A stretch of 64,000 nucleotides of DNA from Cytobacillus pseudoceanisediminis (GCF_023516215.1 NZ_CP097349.1:3720001-3784000); one strand, 5' to 3'. Positions 45,098 to 54,000 are shown, counted from the stretch's first letter. Translations and numbers: made by a program. Notes: a model not told the origin generated them from the sequence alone.

Positions 45098-45138
45098 AAT
45101 ACTGCCTTGCATGTGCTGCAAGGCAGTATTTTATTTTT
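45098..45138 (+). terminator. Intrinsic terminator
   Basis: AATACTGCCTTGCA / TGCAAGGCAGTATT stem with a TGTGC loop and T-rich tail. Confidence 0.9.
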
Positions 45139-45179
45139 GAAAATAAAAAACCCACCCCTAAAGAGATGAGCTGTACACA

Positions 45180-46643
45180 CTATATACAATCCAATTCCAC
45201 CATCACCGTAGTGCCTTTGCCTATAACACTTTCAATGGCCATCAAACCTTGATGCTCCTGAATAATCTTATTGCTGACTGTGAGCCCCAAACCGATTCCT
45301 TTATCTTTTGTCGTATAAAAAGGGGTCCCAAGATACTTCAGCATTTCACCATCAATGCCTGCTCCTTCATCTTCAAAAGCAATCCTTACACGTCTGCTCT
45401 CTATTCTTTCAGCACTAATATATACATTTCCGCCATTTGGCATAGCTTCAATCGCATTTTTTAAAAAGTTGACAAACACTTGCTTCAGCTGGGGAGGTGA
45501 GCATAATAGCATGATATCATTCTCAAAATGATTGAGATGGATTTGAACATTGTGAAGCAGTGCCTGCGGATGAAGTACATTAATCGTACTTTCAAGAATG
45601 GACATTAAGCTCCCTTTCTCAAACTCAATTGCCTGGGGTTTTGCCAGGGACATGAACTCATTGACAATGATATCAATCCGATCAAGCTCTTCCATAATAA
45701 TGGATAAATAATCATCCTGTTTTTCCTGATTAACGCTGGATTGGAGCAGTTTTGAGAAACCTTTTAAAGAGGTCAGCGGATTTCTGATCTCGTGTGCAAC
45801 CCCTGCTGCAAGCTGTCCGATAATGGAAAGGCGGTCCAAATTACGCAAAGCCGCATCATTATTAACTCTGTCTGTTATGTTTCTGCCTACTGCCACAAAT
45901 AATTCAATCTCTCCTTTATCGTTTAATATAGGAGAAATGCTTGCCTCAACGAAAACGATTTCGCCATTAATGGTATCCATCTTTGTTTCAAGCAGCTGAG
46001 GCTCACCCGTTTCCAGCAGCTTTTGACATACCTTGCTAAACTTTTCTCTCTCTTCCTCAGAGTTTATGACAGTGCCGCAGGTCTTCCCAACAAGCTGCAC
46101 CGGCGAATAACCCAAAACTTTTCCATGAGATGGGGATGCATAGATCAACGTTTGATCCTTTGTGAATACTTTGATCATATCTGTCGTATTCATCGTAATC
46201 AAATCGTACAGTTCCCTGGTTTTTCTTAATTCCCTCTCCATGCTTTTAAACTCTGTCATATCCCGGAAGATAGCCAAAACGGCGATGATTTTGCCCTTGG
46301 AATTTCTGAAGGGAGAATACGAAACCGATATATCCAGAACCGAACCATCCTGATGATAGCGCTGTGTGATCACATTGCTGTATACTTTCCCAAGCTTGAC
46401 CAGTTTTATAATCTCCTTCACTTCTTCAGGGTTCTGAAACTCGGTAAACTTTCTGCCAATAACTTGCGCTTCGGTATAGCCAAAAATCACCGTATACATA
46501 TGATTTACCCTTATAAAACGGTTCTCCATATCAATGATGGCAACCCCATCTGCAGTGCAGTTCAGGAACAAATCGAGTAATTCATCAGGATTGGAATAAA
46601 TCGACTCACCATCATTGCCAAGTATCGGGAAATCATTGACCAA
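45180..46643 (-). CDS. Soluble PAS-PAS sensor histidine kinase, sporulation-kinase type (orphan)
   Basis: A 487-residue kinase with no membrane helix. Two PAS domains (about 22-140, CTADGVAIIDMENRFIRVNH; about 143-262, TDMIKVFTKDQTLIYASPSH), the second followed by a PAC segment, then HisKA with GVAHEIRNPLTSLKGFSKLL and HATPase_c with FEDEGAGI and GIGLGLTVS. Layout and box match KinA/KinE-like phosphorelay kinases. No response regulator is adjacent. Start TTG 46641-46643 lies 5 bases from GGGGTGAG. Divergent or convergent neighbours are unrelated. Together with the kinase at 37872 it gives the window two orphan inputs, probably to Spo0F. Confidence 0.87.
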   Translation of the reverse strand: MVNDFPILGNDGESIYSNPDELLDLFLNCTADGVAIIDMENRFIRVNHMYTVIFGYTEAQVIGRKFTEFQNPEEVKEIIKLVKLGKVYSNVITQRYHQDGSVLDISVSYSPFRNSKGKIIAVLAIFRDMTEFKSMERELRKTRELYDLITMNTTDMIKVFTKDQTLIYASPSHGKVLGYSPVQLVGKTCGTVINSEEEREKFSKVCQKLLETGEPQLLETKMDTINGEIVFVEASISPILNDKGEIELFVAVGRNITDRVNNDAALRNLDRLSIIGQLAAGVAHEIRNPLTSLKGFSKLLQSSVNQEKQDDYLSIIMEELDRIDIIVNEFMSLAKPQAIEFEKGSLMSILESTINVLHPQALLHNVQIHLNHFENDIMLLCSPPQLKQVFVNFLKNAIEAMPNGGNVYISAERIESRRVRIAFEDEGAGIDGEMLKYLGTPFYTTKDKGIGLGLTVSNKIIQEHQGLMAIESVIGKGTTVMVELDCI

Positions 46644-46725
46644 TTAGCTCACCCCATTTAATAACTCTATAAACTATATTTTACAGAATTATAAGAAAAA
46701 AAGCAGGGGAATTCTTGAGAGAACC

Positions 46726-46758
46726 TAAAAAAGCAGCTTCCCAATAGGTCAGCTGCCC
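46726..46758 (-). terminator. Terminator overlapping the rlmD 3-prime end
   Basis: GGCAGCTGACC / GGGAAGCTGC arms with T6 tail on the minus strand; the last rlmD codons lie in the stem. Confidence 0.75.
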
Positions 46759-48131
46759 TCTTTCCATTCTAATCCAGCGACTGCTTCACAATGCATAGTC
46801 TGAGGGAACATGTCCACCGGCTGCACTTCGATTGTCCTGTATCCGCCATCCTCCAGAATACGAAGATCCCTTGCAAGCGTTCCCGGGTTGCAGGATACAT
46901 AGACGACTTTCTTTGGCTTCATGCTTAAAATGGTTTTCAGCAGAGCTTCATCACAGCCTTTTCGCGGCGGGTCAACGACAAGCACATCTGCGGTGTTCCC
47001 CTTTTTATACCAGTCAGGGATTACTTCTTCTGCTTTCCCGACTGCAAATGAAGCATTTGTCATGCCATTTAAATCAGCATTCCGCTTCGCATCCTCAATG
47101 GCTTCCGGCACGATTTCAACGCCGAACACTTCTTTTGCTTTCTGTGCCAGAAAAAGAGAAATGGTGCCAATTCCGCAGTACGCATCGATAACCTGTTCTT
47201 CTCCGCTCAAATTCGCATATTCCAGTGCTTTATCATATAAAACTTTCGTTTGCTCCGGGTTCACCTGATAAAAGGAGCGGGCGGAAATCGCAAATTTGAT
47301 ATCGCCAATAAAATCATAGATCACTTCTTCACCCCAGAGGACTCGTGTGACATCTCCCATGATCACATTCGTCTTCCTGGGATTCACATTATGGACGATG
47401 GATTTAACACCTTCAATGCTTGATGCAATCTCTTCCACAATCCTTTGCTTATGCGGGAGCTCGTTCGTCCTTGTGACAAGGACAATCATCACTTCGCCTG
47501 TCACAAGCCCATAGCGCGCCATCACGTGGCGGAGCTCGCCTTTATGCCTGCCTTCATCATAAGCACGGACACCATAGCGTCCGCAAATTTCCTTTACCTT
47601 TTGTACAACCTCATCATTTTTTTCCTGCTGGATGAGACATTCCTTCATATCGATGATCTGGTGGGTACGCTGCTGGTAAAATCCGCCGATCAGGCCGCCC
47701 TCCTGCTCGCCAATCGGAACCTGCGCTTTATTTCTGTAACGCCAAGGGTCCTTCATGCCGAGAACCGGATGCACCTTGACGCCCTCAAGTTTTCCGATTC
47801 TTTCCAGAACATCTCTGACCTGTTTTTCCTTGGCGAGAAGCTGGCCTTCATAGCTCAGGTGCTGCAGCTGACATCCGCCGCACTCCTTATAAATCGGGCA
47901 GGGAGCTTCTACTCGGTATGGGCTTCTTTCATATGTCTCGATCAGGCGCCCAAAGCCATATCCCTTATTCACCTTAATCACTTTTACCTTTGCTCTCTCA
48001 CCGGGAAGCCCATCCGGAACAAATAGAGGATAACCATCCACCTTTGCAACTCCTGCCCCTTCATGGGTCAAATCCTCAAATATAACATCTATATAATCAT
48101 TTTTTTGAACCGGTAATGTTCTGCTCATCAT
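46749..48131 (-). CDS. rlmD: 23S rRNA (uracil-C5)-methyltransferase RlmCD
   Basis: A 460-residue SAM-dependent RNA m5U methyltransferase that in B. subtilis (RlmCD, YefA) modifies two positions of 23S rRNA. N-terminal TRAM domain (about 8-66, [20 protein letters not shown]), Fe-S cluster Cys C78, C84, C87 in [11 protein letters not shown] and a fourth in MKECLIQ; SAM motifs [20 protein letters not shown] and [11 protein letters not shown]; nucleophile Cys in [14 protein letters not shown]-terminal [11 protein letters not shown]. Start at ATG 48129-48131 or the next codon (also ATG), behind AAGGAAGAAA. It follows dgkB in the same direction, as in other Bacilli, with a repeat array and terminator between. 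Confidence 0.95.
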   Translation of the reverse strand: MMSRTLPVQKNDYIDVIFEDLTHEGAGVAKVDGYPLFVPDGLPGERAKVKVIKVNKGYGFGRLIETYERSPYRVEAPCPIYKECGGCQLQHLSYEGQLLAKEKQVRDVLERIGKLEGVKVHPVLGMKDPWRYRNKAQVPIGEQEGGLIGGFYQQRTHQIIDMKECLIQQEKNDEVVQKVKEICGRYGVRAYDEGRHKGELRHVMARYGLVTGEVMIVLVTRTNELPHKQRIVEEIASSIEGVKSIVHNVNPRKTNVIMGDVTRVLWGEEVIYDFIGDIKFAISARSFYQVNPEQTKVLYDKALEYANLSGEEQVIDAYCGIGTISLFLAQKAKEVFGVEIVPEAIEDAKRNADLNGMTNASFAVGKAEEVIPDWYKKGNTADVLVVDPPRKGCDEALLKTILSMKPKKVVYVSCNPGTLARDLRILEDGGYRTIEVQPVDMFPQTMHCEAVAGLEWKEGS

Positions 48132-48240
48132 TTTCTTCCTTTTCAGCTTAATTCCGTGACCTATTTGACTAGACAGATTGTATCACAAAAAGGGGTGAAT
48201 ACGAAATAGATATGGTGCGGATTTTGAACCTGTATACCCT

Positions 48241-48360
48241 TTATCATGCCTATTTGAAAAACCCTCCACTCTATTAGCATATTTTCCAGTCTATTTGTAA
48301 GCTTACCCTGTCTGTTTGCAGAATCACCCTTCTAATTGCAGTAATACTATTCTAATTGCA
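48241..48360. repeat. Six exact-length 20-bp tandem repeats
   Basis: Units begin at 48241, 48261, 48281, 48301, 48321 and 48341. The best pair is GAATCACCCTTCTAATTGCA and GTAATACTATTCTAATTGCA; all share a CTATTTGCA-like second half. The array lies between dgkB and rlmD. Sequence unrelated to the arrays at 12357 or 27701, but the period is the same. Confidence 0.8.
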
Positions 48361-48388
48361 TCGTTCACAAATTCATGTGTTTTGCAAA

Positions 48389-48423
48389 ATAAAAGCCCGC
48401 CCTGTAAGAGAGCGGACTTCCTA
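48389..48423 (-). terminator. Terminator of dgkB
   Basis: AAGTCCGCTCTC / CAGGGCGGGCTTTT arms right after the dgkB stop, with a T-rich tail. Confidence 0.8.
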
Positions 48424-49359
48424 TTATTCGCGGGAACTTTCCCAATCGGTCGGGCGGTCTTCTTCACGAATCTGATCAATTGGGACAAATACTTCCAAAT
48501 GCCTGTACAGGTTTACGAATTCAGCAGGAAGCAGCCCGCCAAATTCACCGTCCAGATTGAGCTGGACTTTTTCATTGGACTGTACTTTGATGCGGTTTGC
48601 CTGTGTATAGATGACGTTCGGATCTTTTACATGCTCACCCCGGACAGCCATTGTCGCGATCCGGATAAAATCAGCAAGATTGGTTTTCTTTAATATCAGC
48701 AGAGAGAATAGCCCGTCATTTATACAGGAATCCGGCGCCAGCTTTTCAAAACCGCCGACTGAATTTGTCAGGCCGACAAGGAAAAGCATAACTTCACCTT
48801 CAAAGATTTTCCCGTCAAACTCGATGCTTACTTCGGTTGAACGGATGGAAGGAAGCATTTCAATTCCCTTTAGATAATAGGCAAGCTGGCCAATCATGGT
48901 TTTCAGCTTGCTTGGCACCTCGTAAGTCAGCTCTGTCAGCCTTCCGCCACCAGCAATATTAATAAAATATTTATCATTTATGCGGCCAATATCGACAGGT
49001 ATGGTATCTCCTTTTACAATGATTTCAGCAGCCGCATCCACATCTCTTGGAATATGGAGCGCACGGGCAAAATCATTGGTTGTGCCCGTTGGAATAATGC
49101 CGAGGCGAGGACGGTAATCCTGTTCAGCGAGTCCGTTTACCACCTCGTTAATCGTACCGTCGCCGCCTGCTGCAATAACCAGATCGAAGCGGCGTTCAAC
49201 AGCTGCCCGTGCAGCTTTAATCGCATCTCCTTCACCTGTGGTGGCATGGCATGAGGTTTCATATCCTGCACTCTCCAGCTTTTGCAGAACCTCTGCTAAA
49301 TGTCTTTTAAAAATTTCCCGGCCTGAAGTCGGATTATAAATAATTCTTGCTCTTTTCAT
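48424..49359 (-). CDS. dgkB: Soluble diacylglycerol kinase DgkB
   Basis: A 311-residue lipid kinase of the DAGK/YegS fold that phosphorylates diacylglycerol left over from lipoteichoic acid synthesis, returning it to phosphatidate. Markers: RARIIYNPTSGREIFKRHLA at the start, LVIAAGGDGTINEVVNGLAE (G-G-D-G-T nucleotide loop), GIIPTGTTNDFARALHIPRD, and VQLNLDGEFGGLLPAEF (catalytic Asp-Gly-E region). ATG 49357-49359 is preferred because AGGATG is upstream and the protein then begins MKRARIIYNP, as in its relatives; two upstream codons could also serve. Gene order dgkB-rlmD is conserved in Bacilli. Complete. Confidence 0.94.
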   Translation of the reverse strand: MKRARIIYNPTSGREIFKRHLAEVLQKLESAGYETSCHATTGEGDAIKAARAAVERRFDLVIAAGGDGTINEVVNGLAEQDYRPRLGIIPTGTTNDFARALHIPRDVDAAAEIIVKGDTIPVDIGRINDKYFINIAGGGRLTELTYEVPSKLKTMIGQLAYYLKGIEMLPSIRSTEVSIEFDGKIFEGEVMLFLVGLTNSVGGFEKLAPDSCINDGLFSLLILKKTNLADFIRIATMAVRGEHVKDPNVIYTQANRIKVQSNEKVQLNLDGEFGGLLPAEFVNLYRHLEVFVPIDQIREEDRPTDWESSRE

Positions 49360-49613
49360 AGCCATCATCCTATTATTGAAATATCTAAACTTAATCCTTA
49401 TATATTATTCCATCTTTTTACATCATAGCGAATAGTCCACGGCTTAGCAATTATTCACTGCCATCCGTTTCTATTCTATTCACTTCCCGCTATTTTCACA
49501 AGTGGTCAGATGCACAAATGAATTATACCCTCATTAGGCAAAAAAGTATCGTAATTAAGTTATATTTCTTGGAGATGTAACTGAAATCACATTAAGCAGG
49601 ATGCAATTGAGCA

Positions 49614-50231
49614 TTATTCCTGTTTCAGGTCCTTCAAAACAAGGCTCTTAACATAGTCAATAATGGATTTATATGGATACTCTTCATTAATTACCCTATG
49701 AAGCATTGCCCCGTCCATAAAAGTCCAGAATAATCCCGATACATGGCTTGGATCTGCATCCGGACGGAATTCCCCGGCAGCCTGCCCTTCCTCCATAATG
49801 TCTGTTATCAATTTCAAAAAGAACTTCTTTCCTCGCTCGTTCAGAATTCGATTCAAGTTCTCATCTCTGGAGGAATGCAGCGTAAATTCCAGCTGTATAG
49901 TAATTCTATCTTTTCGTTCCTGGCTGAATGGGCTCATATCCCTATACAAATCAAAAAGATATTCCAGTTTCTCTTCCGCAGAAGAGAACATGGAAATGTT
50001 CTCTGCAAGTCTTGCATTAGCTGATTCTGTCTGATCATTCAAAAGCTCCAGATAGATTTCTTCCTTGCTTTTAAAATAATTATAGATAGCTCCCTTGCTG
50101 ATTCCTGAATAAGCGACAATGTCATCAATGGTCGCTGCCTGAAATCCCTTTTTGGCAAAGCAGGCCAATGCACCCGCCAGGATCTCTTTCTTTTTCTTCC
50201 GCTTATATTCCTCTGATACGATAGGTGACAA
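49614..50231 (-). CDS. TetR-family transcriptional regulator
   Basis: A 205-residue one-component repressor. The N-terminal helix-turn-helix is typical: KKEILAGALACFAKKGFQAA, TIDDIVAYSGISKGAIYNYF and KSKEEIYLELL. The C-terminal ligand domain is helical. Start TTG 50229-50231 has GGAGG 7 bases upstream. In B. subtilis the TetR gene yerO sits between gatB and dgkB next to the exporter yerP (swrC); this gene is also close to dgkB, so it may be the yerO counterpart whose exporter is missing here. That is an inference from place only. Its operator was not identified. Confidence 0.85.
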   Translation of the reverse strand: MSPIVSEEYKRKKKKEILAGALACFAKKGFQAATIDDIVAYSGISKGAIYNYFKSKEEIYLELLNDQTESANARLAENISMFSSAEEKLEYLFDLYRDMSPFSQERKDRITIQLEFTLHSSRDENLNRILNERGKKFFLKLITDIMEEGQAAGEFRPDADPSHVSGLFWTFMDGAMLHRVINEEYPYKSIIDYVKSLVLKDLKQE

Positions 50232-50290
50232 GTCTGTCCCTCCATTGTATTTGTTTAGTCTCTGAGAAAATTATTCCAACGCATTAAACA

Positions 50291-50548
50291 TCAGCAGCAC
50301 TTTTGACTGATGTCACTTCTTTTCAGAACTTCTTCTATATAAAGGCTGGCATGTTCACTCGTGATTTCTGTATTTTTCTCCGCCAATCCGGCCATTACCA
50401 GGTCTTCTTTCACTTTAGCGAGAAATAAATCTCTGATAGCTGCTGAACGGCATGGCTGCATCTGCGCTGCCAAGTCCCAGATCCATTGCTCAAGATGGAC
50501 GCTCTTGCTCTTTTTTTGCATCTCCTCCGGAACCCGCCTTCTTCCCAT
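50291..50548 (-). CDS. Small hypothetical protein, 85 aa
   Basis: I do not recognise a family. The protein starts MGRRRVPEEMQKKSKSVHLE with QWIWDLAAQMQPCRSAAIRD following, and ends in a C-C pair (QKCC). The basic N-terminus, the central helix and E-V-L-K-R tail suggest a small helical, possibly nucleic-acid-binding protein. GGGAGTGAG is 4-5 bases before ATG 50546-50548; an in-frame ATG 9 bases earlier is less well placed. It lies between the TetR gene and the anti-sigma-like gene in the same direction, with no clear link. Confidence 0.5.
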   Translation of the reverse strand: MGRRRVPEEMQKKSKSVHLEQWIWDLAAQMQPCRSAAIRDLFLAKVKEDLVMAGLAEKNTEITSEHASLYIEEVLKRSDISQKCC

Positions 50549-50644
50549 ATTTCTCACTCCCCAAGCATATTCTTATCTTTTAAAATAAACTGATTAGTCT
50601 TTTTATTGTAAGGATTTTTAAATGAATTTTCAAACTTTTCGTAC

Positions 50645-50676
50645 ACAAAAAAACTCCTAACTGTCCGTTAAGAGTT
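50645..50676 (-). terminator. Terminator of the anti-sigma-like gene
   Basis: AACTCTTAACGG / CAGTTAGGAGTT arms, then T7 on the minus strand, adjacent to the stop codon. Confidence 0.8.
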
Positions 50677-51034
50677 AATCCTGATCTATTTGGTTTTTAT
50701 CCCGGTACATTGTTACTAATCCCCCAATCAGCATAAAGCAGGCAAATGCAATGGGAAACCAGCGCTCAAACCAGGATTCTTTATTGGGAAGTTCTTTGTG
50801 TTCCTTGTCCGCTTCTTCCGAAAATCCTCCTGTAATTTGAGCCATAACAAGATTGGTAAATTCATCTTCCCCCGGCATTTCCGGCAGGGAATTTTCCTCC
50901 TCGTCCATTGCTTCGAGGTATACTTCCAGGCATTGATCACATATATAGAGATGATCTTCATAGAGTTCACGTTCTGGTTCTGACAGCACATTTTTCACAT
51001 ATTTCCGCCATTCTTCCAATGAAAAATGATCCAT
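50675..51034 (-). CDS. Anti-sigma-factor-like zinc-finger membrane protein
   Basis: A 119-residue protein with a ZAS-type anti-sigma signature: EDHLYICDQCLEVYLEAMDE (H-x3-C-x2-C) near residues 27-46, an acidic middle, and a single C-terminal membrane helix (WFPIAFACFMLIGGLVTMY). Such proteins hold an ECF sigma factor at the membrane until a signal arrives. GGAAGGAG is 8-9 bases before ATG 51032-51034. No sigma-factor gene lies directly upstream, where it would be expected; the 396 bases there hold no sigma-like frame. Either an orphan regulator or a partner of a distant sigma factor. Confidence 0.7.
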   Translation of the reverse strand: MDHFSLEEWRKYVKNVLSEPERELYEDHLYICDQCLEVYLEAMDEEENSLPEMPGEDEFTNLVMAQITGGFSEEADKEHKELPNKESWFERWFPIAFACFMLIGGLVTMYRDKNQIDQD

Positions 51035-51430
51035 GAAAAATCATCTCCTTCCAATGTTCCTGACAGCGTAGCGTTCAGGAGCATGAGAATATCCTGCTGG
51101 GTATTGCCGATCGAATAAATCCTGGGTTATATCAGCTTCCCTTATATCTATTCGGATTACATTCTTTCTTTTTGAGTGCCGAAACAATCATAATCGAGAG
51201 AATTGAATAATTCAATACATTTTTTATAAAAATCTCCCCTAAAAAGCTTTTATTTCCATATTTTTTCATCGCTTAATATTAAAATAATGATTAATTTCCC
51301 GCTTCGAACAAAACCATTATATGGTAAACTGTAAGCGATGACTTCAAAGAGGAGGGCAGTGAACATATTTTTAAATAATGGACAACTCTAAACCATTATT
51401 GAATATATTGATTGAAAAAGGATGGTTACG
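51035..51430. other. Intergenic region between divergent genes
   Basis: 396 bases. AT-rich, with a short ATTGAATAATTCAAT palindrome near 51199-51213 and a ribosome-binding-site-like AAAGAGGAGG (51345-51355) followed by a 10-codon frame at GTG 51360. Promoters of both flanking genes are presumably here. No conserved protein recognised. Confidence 0.5.
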
Positions 51431-52057
51431 ATGACATTTCTTATTTACTTGGCAGCGTACCTGATAGGATCAATTCCTACAGCCTTATTGATCGGCAAAT
51501 ATGCCTTTGGGATCGACATCCGTGATCATGGCAGCAATAATCCTGGTGCGACTAACACACTAAGGGTACTGGGCAAAAAAGCAGCTATCGTGGTTCTGCT
51601 GGTGGATGTGGGCAAGGGAGCAGCAGCTGCAGCATTGCCTGTCATCCTGAACGCTGAGACCGATCCGTTAATGGCTGGGATGGTTGCAGTAGCAGGCCAC
51701 TGCTTTCCGATCTTTGCAGGATTCCGCGGAGGAAAAGCCATTGCAACCACGGCAGGTGTATTGCTTTTAGCAAATATATGGATGTTTTTGATCGCCTACA
51801 TTTGTTTTGTCGCAGTCATTTACAGAACGAAGTATGTATTTTTTGGCTCTTTATCGGTGGGTGCATCTTTACTTATCTATTCCTTATTTACCGAAGGCAC
51901 TGAACATGAACTTATCTTTTCTATTTTCCTATTATTTTTGATTTTCCTTCACCGTTCGAATATTAAAAACTTCATTGATAAAAATGAGCCTAAAATCAAT
52001 GATAAGCGCCTGAAAAATGACCGCATCCCTCCAAGAGACCAAAAAAAACGAGCCTAA
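51431..52057 (+). CDS. plsY: Acyl-phosphate:glycerol-3-phosphate acyltransferase PlsY
   Basis: A 208-residue, five-helix membrane enzyme that makes lysophosphatidate from acyl phosphate, the first step of phospholipid synthesis in Bacilli. All three conserved loops are visible: LIGSIPTALLIGKYAFGIDI, RDHGSNNPGATNTLRVLGKK (S-N-N-P-G-A-T-N), and the late VAGHCFPIFAGFRGGKAIAT (G-H-x-F-P, F-x-G-G-K). ATG 51431 is chosen, 9 bases after AAGG; an ATG at 51422 precedes it in frame. The C-terminal tail is basic. Single gene with terminator. In B. subtilis (yneS) it lies near parE, not conserved here. Confidence 0.94.
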   Translation: MTFLIYLAAYLIGSIPTALLIGKYAFGIDIRDHGSNNPGATNTLRVLGKKAAIVVLLVDVGKGAAAAALPVILNAETDPLMAGMVAVAGHCFPIFAGFRGGKAIATTAGVLLLANIWMFLIAYICFVAVIYRTKYVFFGSLSVGASLLIYSLFTEGTEHELIFSIFLLFLIFLHRSNIKNFIDKNEPKINDKRLKNDRIPPRDQKKRA

Positions 52058-52094
52058 TCGAAGCCCGGATCCTGCATTCGGGCTTTTTTTATTA
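52056..52094 (+). terminator. Terminator of plsY
   Basis: GAAGCCCGGAT / ATTCGGGCTTT arms with a CCTGC loop, T7 tail. Confidence 0.85.
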
Positions 52095-52161
52095 TTTCTC
52101 ACATGAAAGCCGTTCATTAAGCAAATCCTTTGAATAAAAGTGCAGTCAAAGGAGCTTCTAT

Positions 52162-52821
52162 ATGTTTTTGATCTTAAAAATATTAAGTCTTTACTTAATC
52201 ACAATCATGATTATGAGACTGATGGGCAAGTCGACAATTATCCAGATGACTCCTTACGACCTCGTCGCCATCATTATTGTTGGTACAGTTGCCTCTGAGC
52301 CTCTTATTAGCACAGAATACTGGCCGACATTAGCAGCATTGGCGATTCTTGTAGGCCTTCATATTCTCTTTTCCTATTTGACTTTAAACCAAATTGGCAA
52401 CCGATTTTTTCTTGGGGAACCGACAATGCTGATTAAAAACGGTGAAATCCTGGAAGACAATCTGGAAAAATCCCACCTTTCCATGACTCAGCTGCTGTCT
52501 ATCCTAAGAAGCAAAGGCTATCCAAAAATTGCGGATGTGGATTACGCCATTCTTGAGCCTATCGGTGAAGTGAGCATCATACCGAAAGTGGCCAATACGC
52601 CTGTTACCGTCGAACATTTAAATATCTCCATTCAGGATGAGGGCCTCCCTATTGCGGTTATTGTGGATGGGAGGATTCAGGCGCGTAATCTCGAGCTGCT
52701 GGGACAGACTAAAGATTGGCTTTTAGAGCAGCTGCGGCAAAACAATTTGAATGAGAAAGATATTATGTACGCTTATGTAAATGAAAAGTCAAAAAAATTG
52801 AATATAAATAGACGCAGATAA
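52162..52821 (+). CDS. DUF421 (YetF-type) membrane protein, second copy
   Basis: A 219-residue protein with three membrane helices at the start (LKILSLYLITIMIMRLMGKS; TPYDLVAIIIVGTVASEPLI; TLAALAILVGLHILFSYLTL) and the DUF421 domain (GEPTMLIKNGEILEDNLEKS, HLSMTQLLSILRSKGYPKIA, DVDYAILEPIGEVSIIPK). The first helix plus the Q-M-T-P-Y-D-L loop is shared with the protein of 33233-33910 (Q-V-T-P-F-D-F). Function unknown. TCAAAGGAG is about 7 bases upstream. Co-directional with plsY but behind its terminator. Confidence 0.85.
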   Translation: MFLILKILSLYLITIMIMRLMGKSTIIQMTPYDLVAIIIVGTVASEPLISTEYWPTLAALAILVGLHILFSYLTLNQIGNRFFLGEPTMLIKNGEILEDNLEKSHLSMTQLLSILRSKGYPKIADVDYAILEPIGEVSIIPKVANTPVTVEHLNISIQDEGLPIAVIVDGRIQARNLELLGQTKDWLLEQLRQNNLNEKDIMYAYVNEKSKKLNINRRR

Positions 52822-52930
52822 TATTCTAAAATAGGTTTAAGGTTTGAAGTTAAGGGTATATAACATTGGTTACTTACTAGACAAATAAAAAGTTACTTAA
52901 CTATACATATCAATATCAGGGGGTAATGGT

Positions 52931-53955
52931 ATGACAGAAAATAGCCTAGTGCTTGAAACAAAAATTGATGGTTTTGATTTTAATTGGGACCTTGAAAAAG
53001 GTCTGTTTAATTTTGAAGGCGATGATGCGGTCCTATTTTGGATAAAATCTGCCATGAAAAGCTTCTTCGATACGATTGAAGAGATCTCTGGAAAAGAAAC
53101 ATCCAGCCTTGTACTTGAGACCACCGGCTTCAGGCAGGGAATGGTAGTAGGGGAATTCTTCAAGGATTTAAAACTTCCGATAGAAGAAGTGGCTAATATC
53201 ATACCCAGAATATATGCTTCTGCTGGCTGGGGGAAATTCATAATCACTGATTTAGATCCCGCTGCGAAAACCGCCAGGGTCAGAGCAATTGACAGCTGGG
53301 AATATAAGATTAACAAAGAACAAGGGAAAAACGAGTCTGGAACATTCCTGCCGGGACATTTTGCAGGAATCTTTTCCGCTGTGTTTGGCACAAGCCTTTG
53401 GTATAAAAAAGCAGCTGACCAGTTGGCCGGACAGGATTATACAGAGCTGGATTACTTCCCTTCAAGCGTTACTGTTGAGGAAAATATACACGCTTTGGCA
53501 AGGCGCGAGGAATCAAAAAAATCAGCGAGCTTGAAAAATTAGTGGAGGACCGGACGATTGAATTAAAGCAGCTTGTTAAAGAAATCTCTTCACCGGTTAT
53601 TCCAGTCCTGGATGGAATCGTTGTTGTCCCTCTATTGGGAAGATACGATGAATTCCGCTCTGAAGAACTCGTGGATAAAACTCTCCACAGTCTTCCGAAG
53701 CACCAGGCAGATTGTCTGATCCTGGACTTAACCGGGTTAAATCAGTCCATCAGCTCCTACACTGTCGAATTCTTAAGCAAGTTGGCCGCTGCAGCTAACC
53801 TGATTGGCACCGAAACCATTCTGGTTGGCATTTCACCAGAACTTGGCACAAAGATTACGGAAACTAATTTTAACCTTTCTAAATTTAACTGCTTCACAAA
53901 CCTGCAGCACGGTATTTATTATGCACTGTCCAAAAAAGGCAGGAAAATCTTTTAA
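52931..53955 (+). pseudogene. V4R-STAS protein (RsbR-like architecture), frameshifted
   Basis: 341 residues when repaired. The first 190 residues resemble a V4R (4-vinyl-reductase-like) ligand-binding domain: LETTGFRQGMVVGEFFKDLK, FLPGHFAGIFSAVFGTSLWY, and AADQLAGQDYTELDYFPSS at the place of its C-R-A-x-G-D-x-x-C-x-F end. A coiled linker (KKISELEKLVEDRTIELKQL) leads to a STAS domain (VIPVLDGIVVVPLLGRYDEF, CLILDLTGLNQSISSYTVEF; Ser/Thr at the phosphorylation site). The break is near 53510: one A added to GAGGAATC restores the linker; otherwise the first frame ends at 53540. RsbR-type proteins sense signals in the sigma-B stressosome; here no rsbS or rsbT is adjacent. Confidence 0.78.
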
Positions 53956-53961
53956 TAACGG

Positions 53962-53998
53962 AAAAAGCTGACTCCTCATTGGGAAGTCAGCTTTTTTG
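53962..53998 (+). terminator. Intrinsic terminator
   Basis: AAAAGCTGACTCC / GGGAAGTCAGCTTTT stem, T6 tail. Confidence 0.88.
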
Positions 53999-54000
53999 AG

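Noticed and set aside
47445..48026. 193-codon plus-strand frame
   Set aside because: Exactly antisense to the well-supported rlmD gene; no start signal.
48241..48360. CRISPR-like appearance of the 20-bp arrays
   Set aside because: Units abut with no spacers, have no dyad symmetry and no cas genes are near.
49440..49510. Possible further tandem repeat (TATTCAC blocks)
   Set aside because: Block spacing is irregular (about 25 and 13 bases); not above AT-rich background by eye.
51035..51200. Remnant of an ECF sigma gene upstream of the anti-sigma-like gene
   Set aside because: Minus-strand frames there (for example one ending GYSHAPERYAVRNIGRR) show no sigma region 2 or 4 motif and no usable start signal.
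51360..51392. Ten-codon leader peptide before plsY
   Set aside because: It has a good AAAGAGGAGG site but no regulatory codon run or attenuator; cannot be supported.
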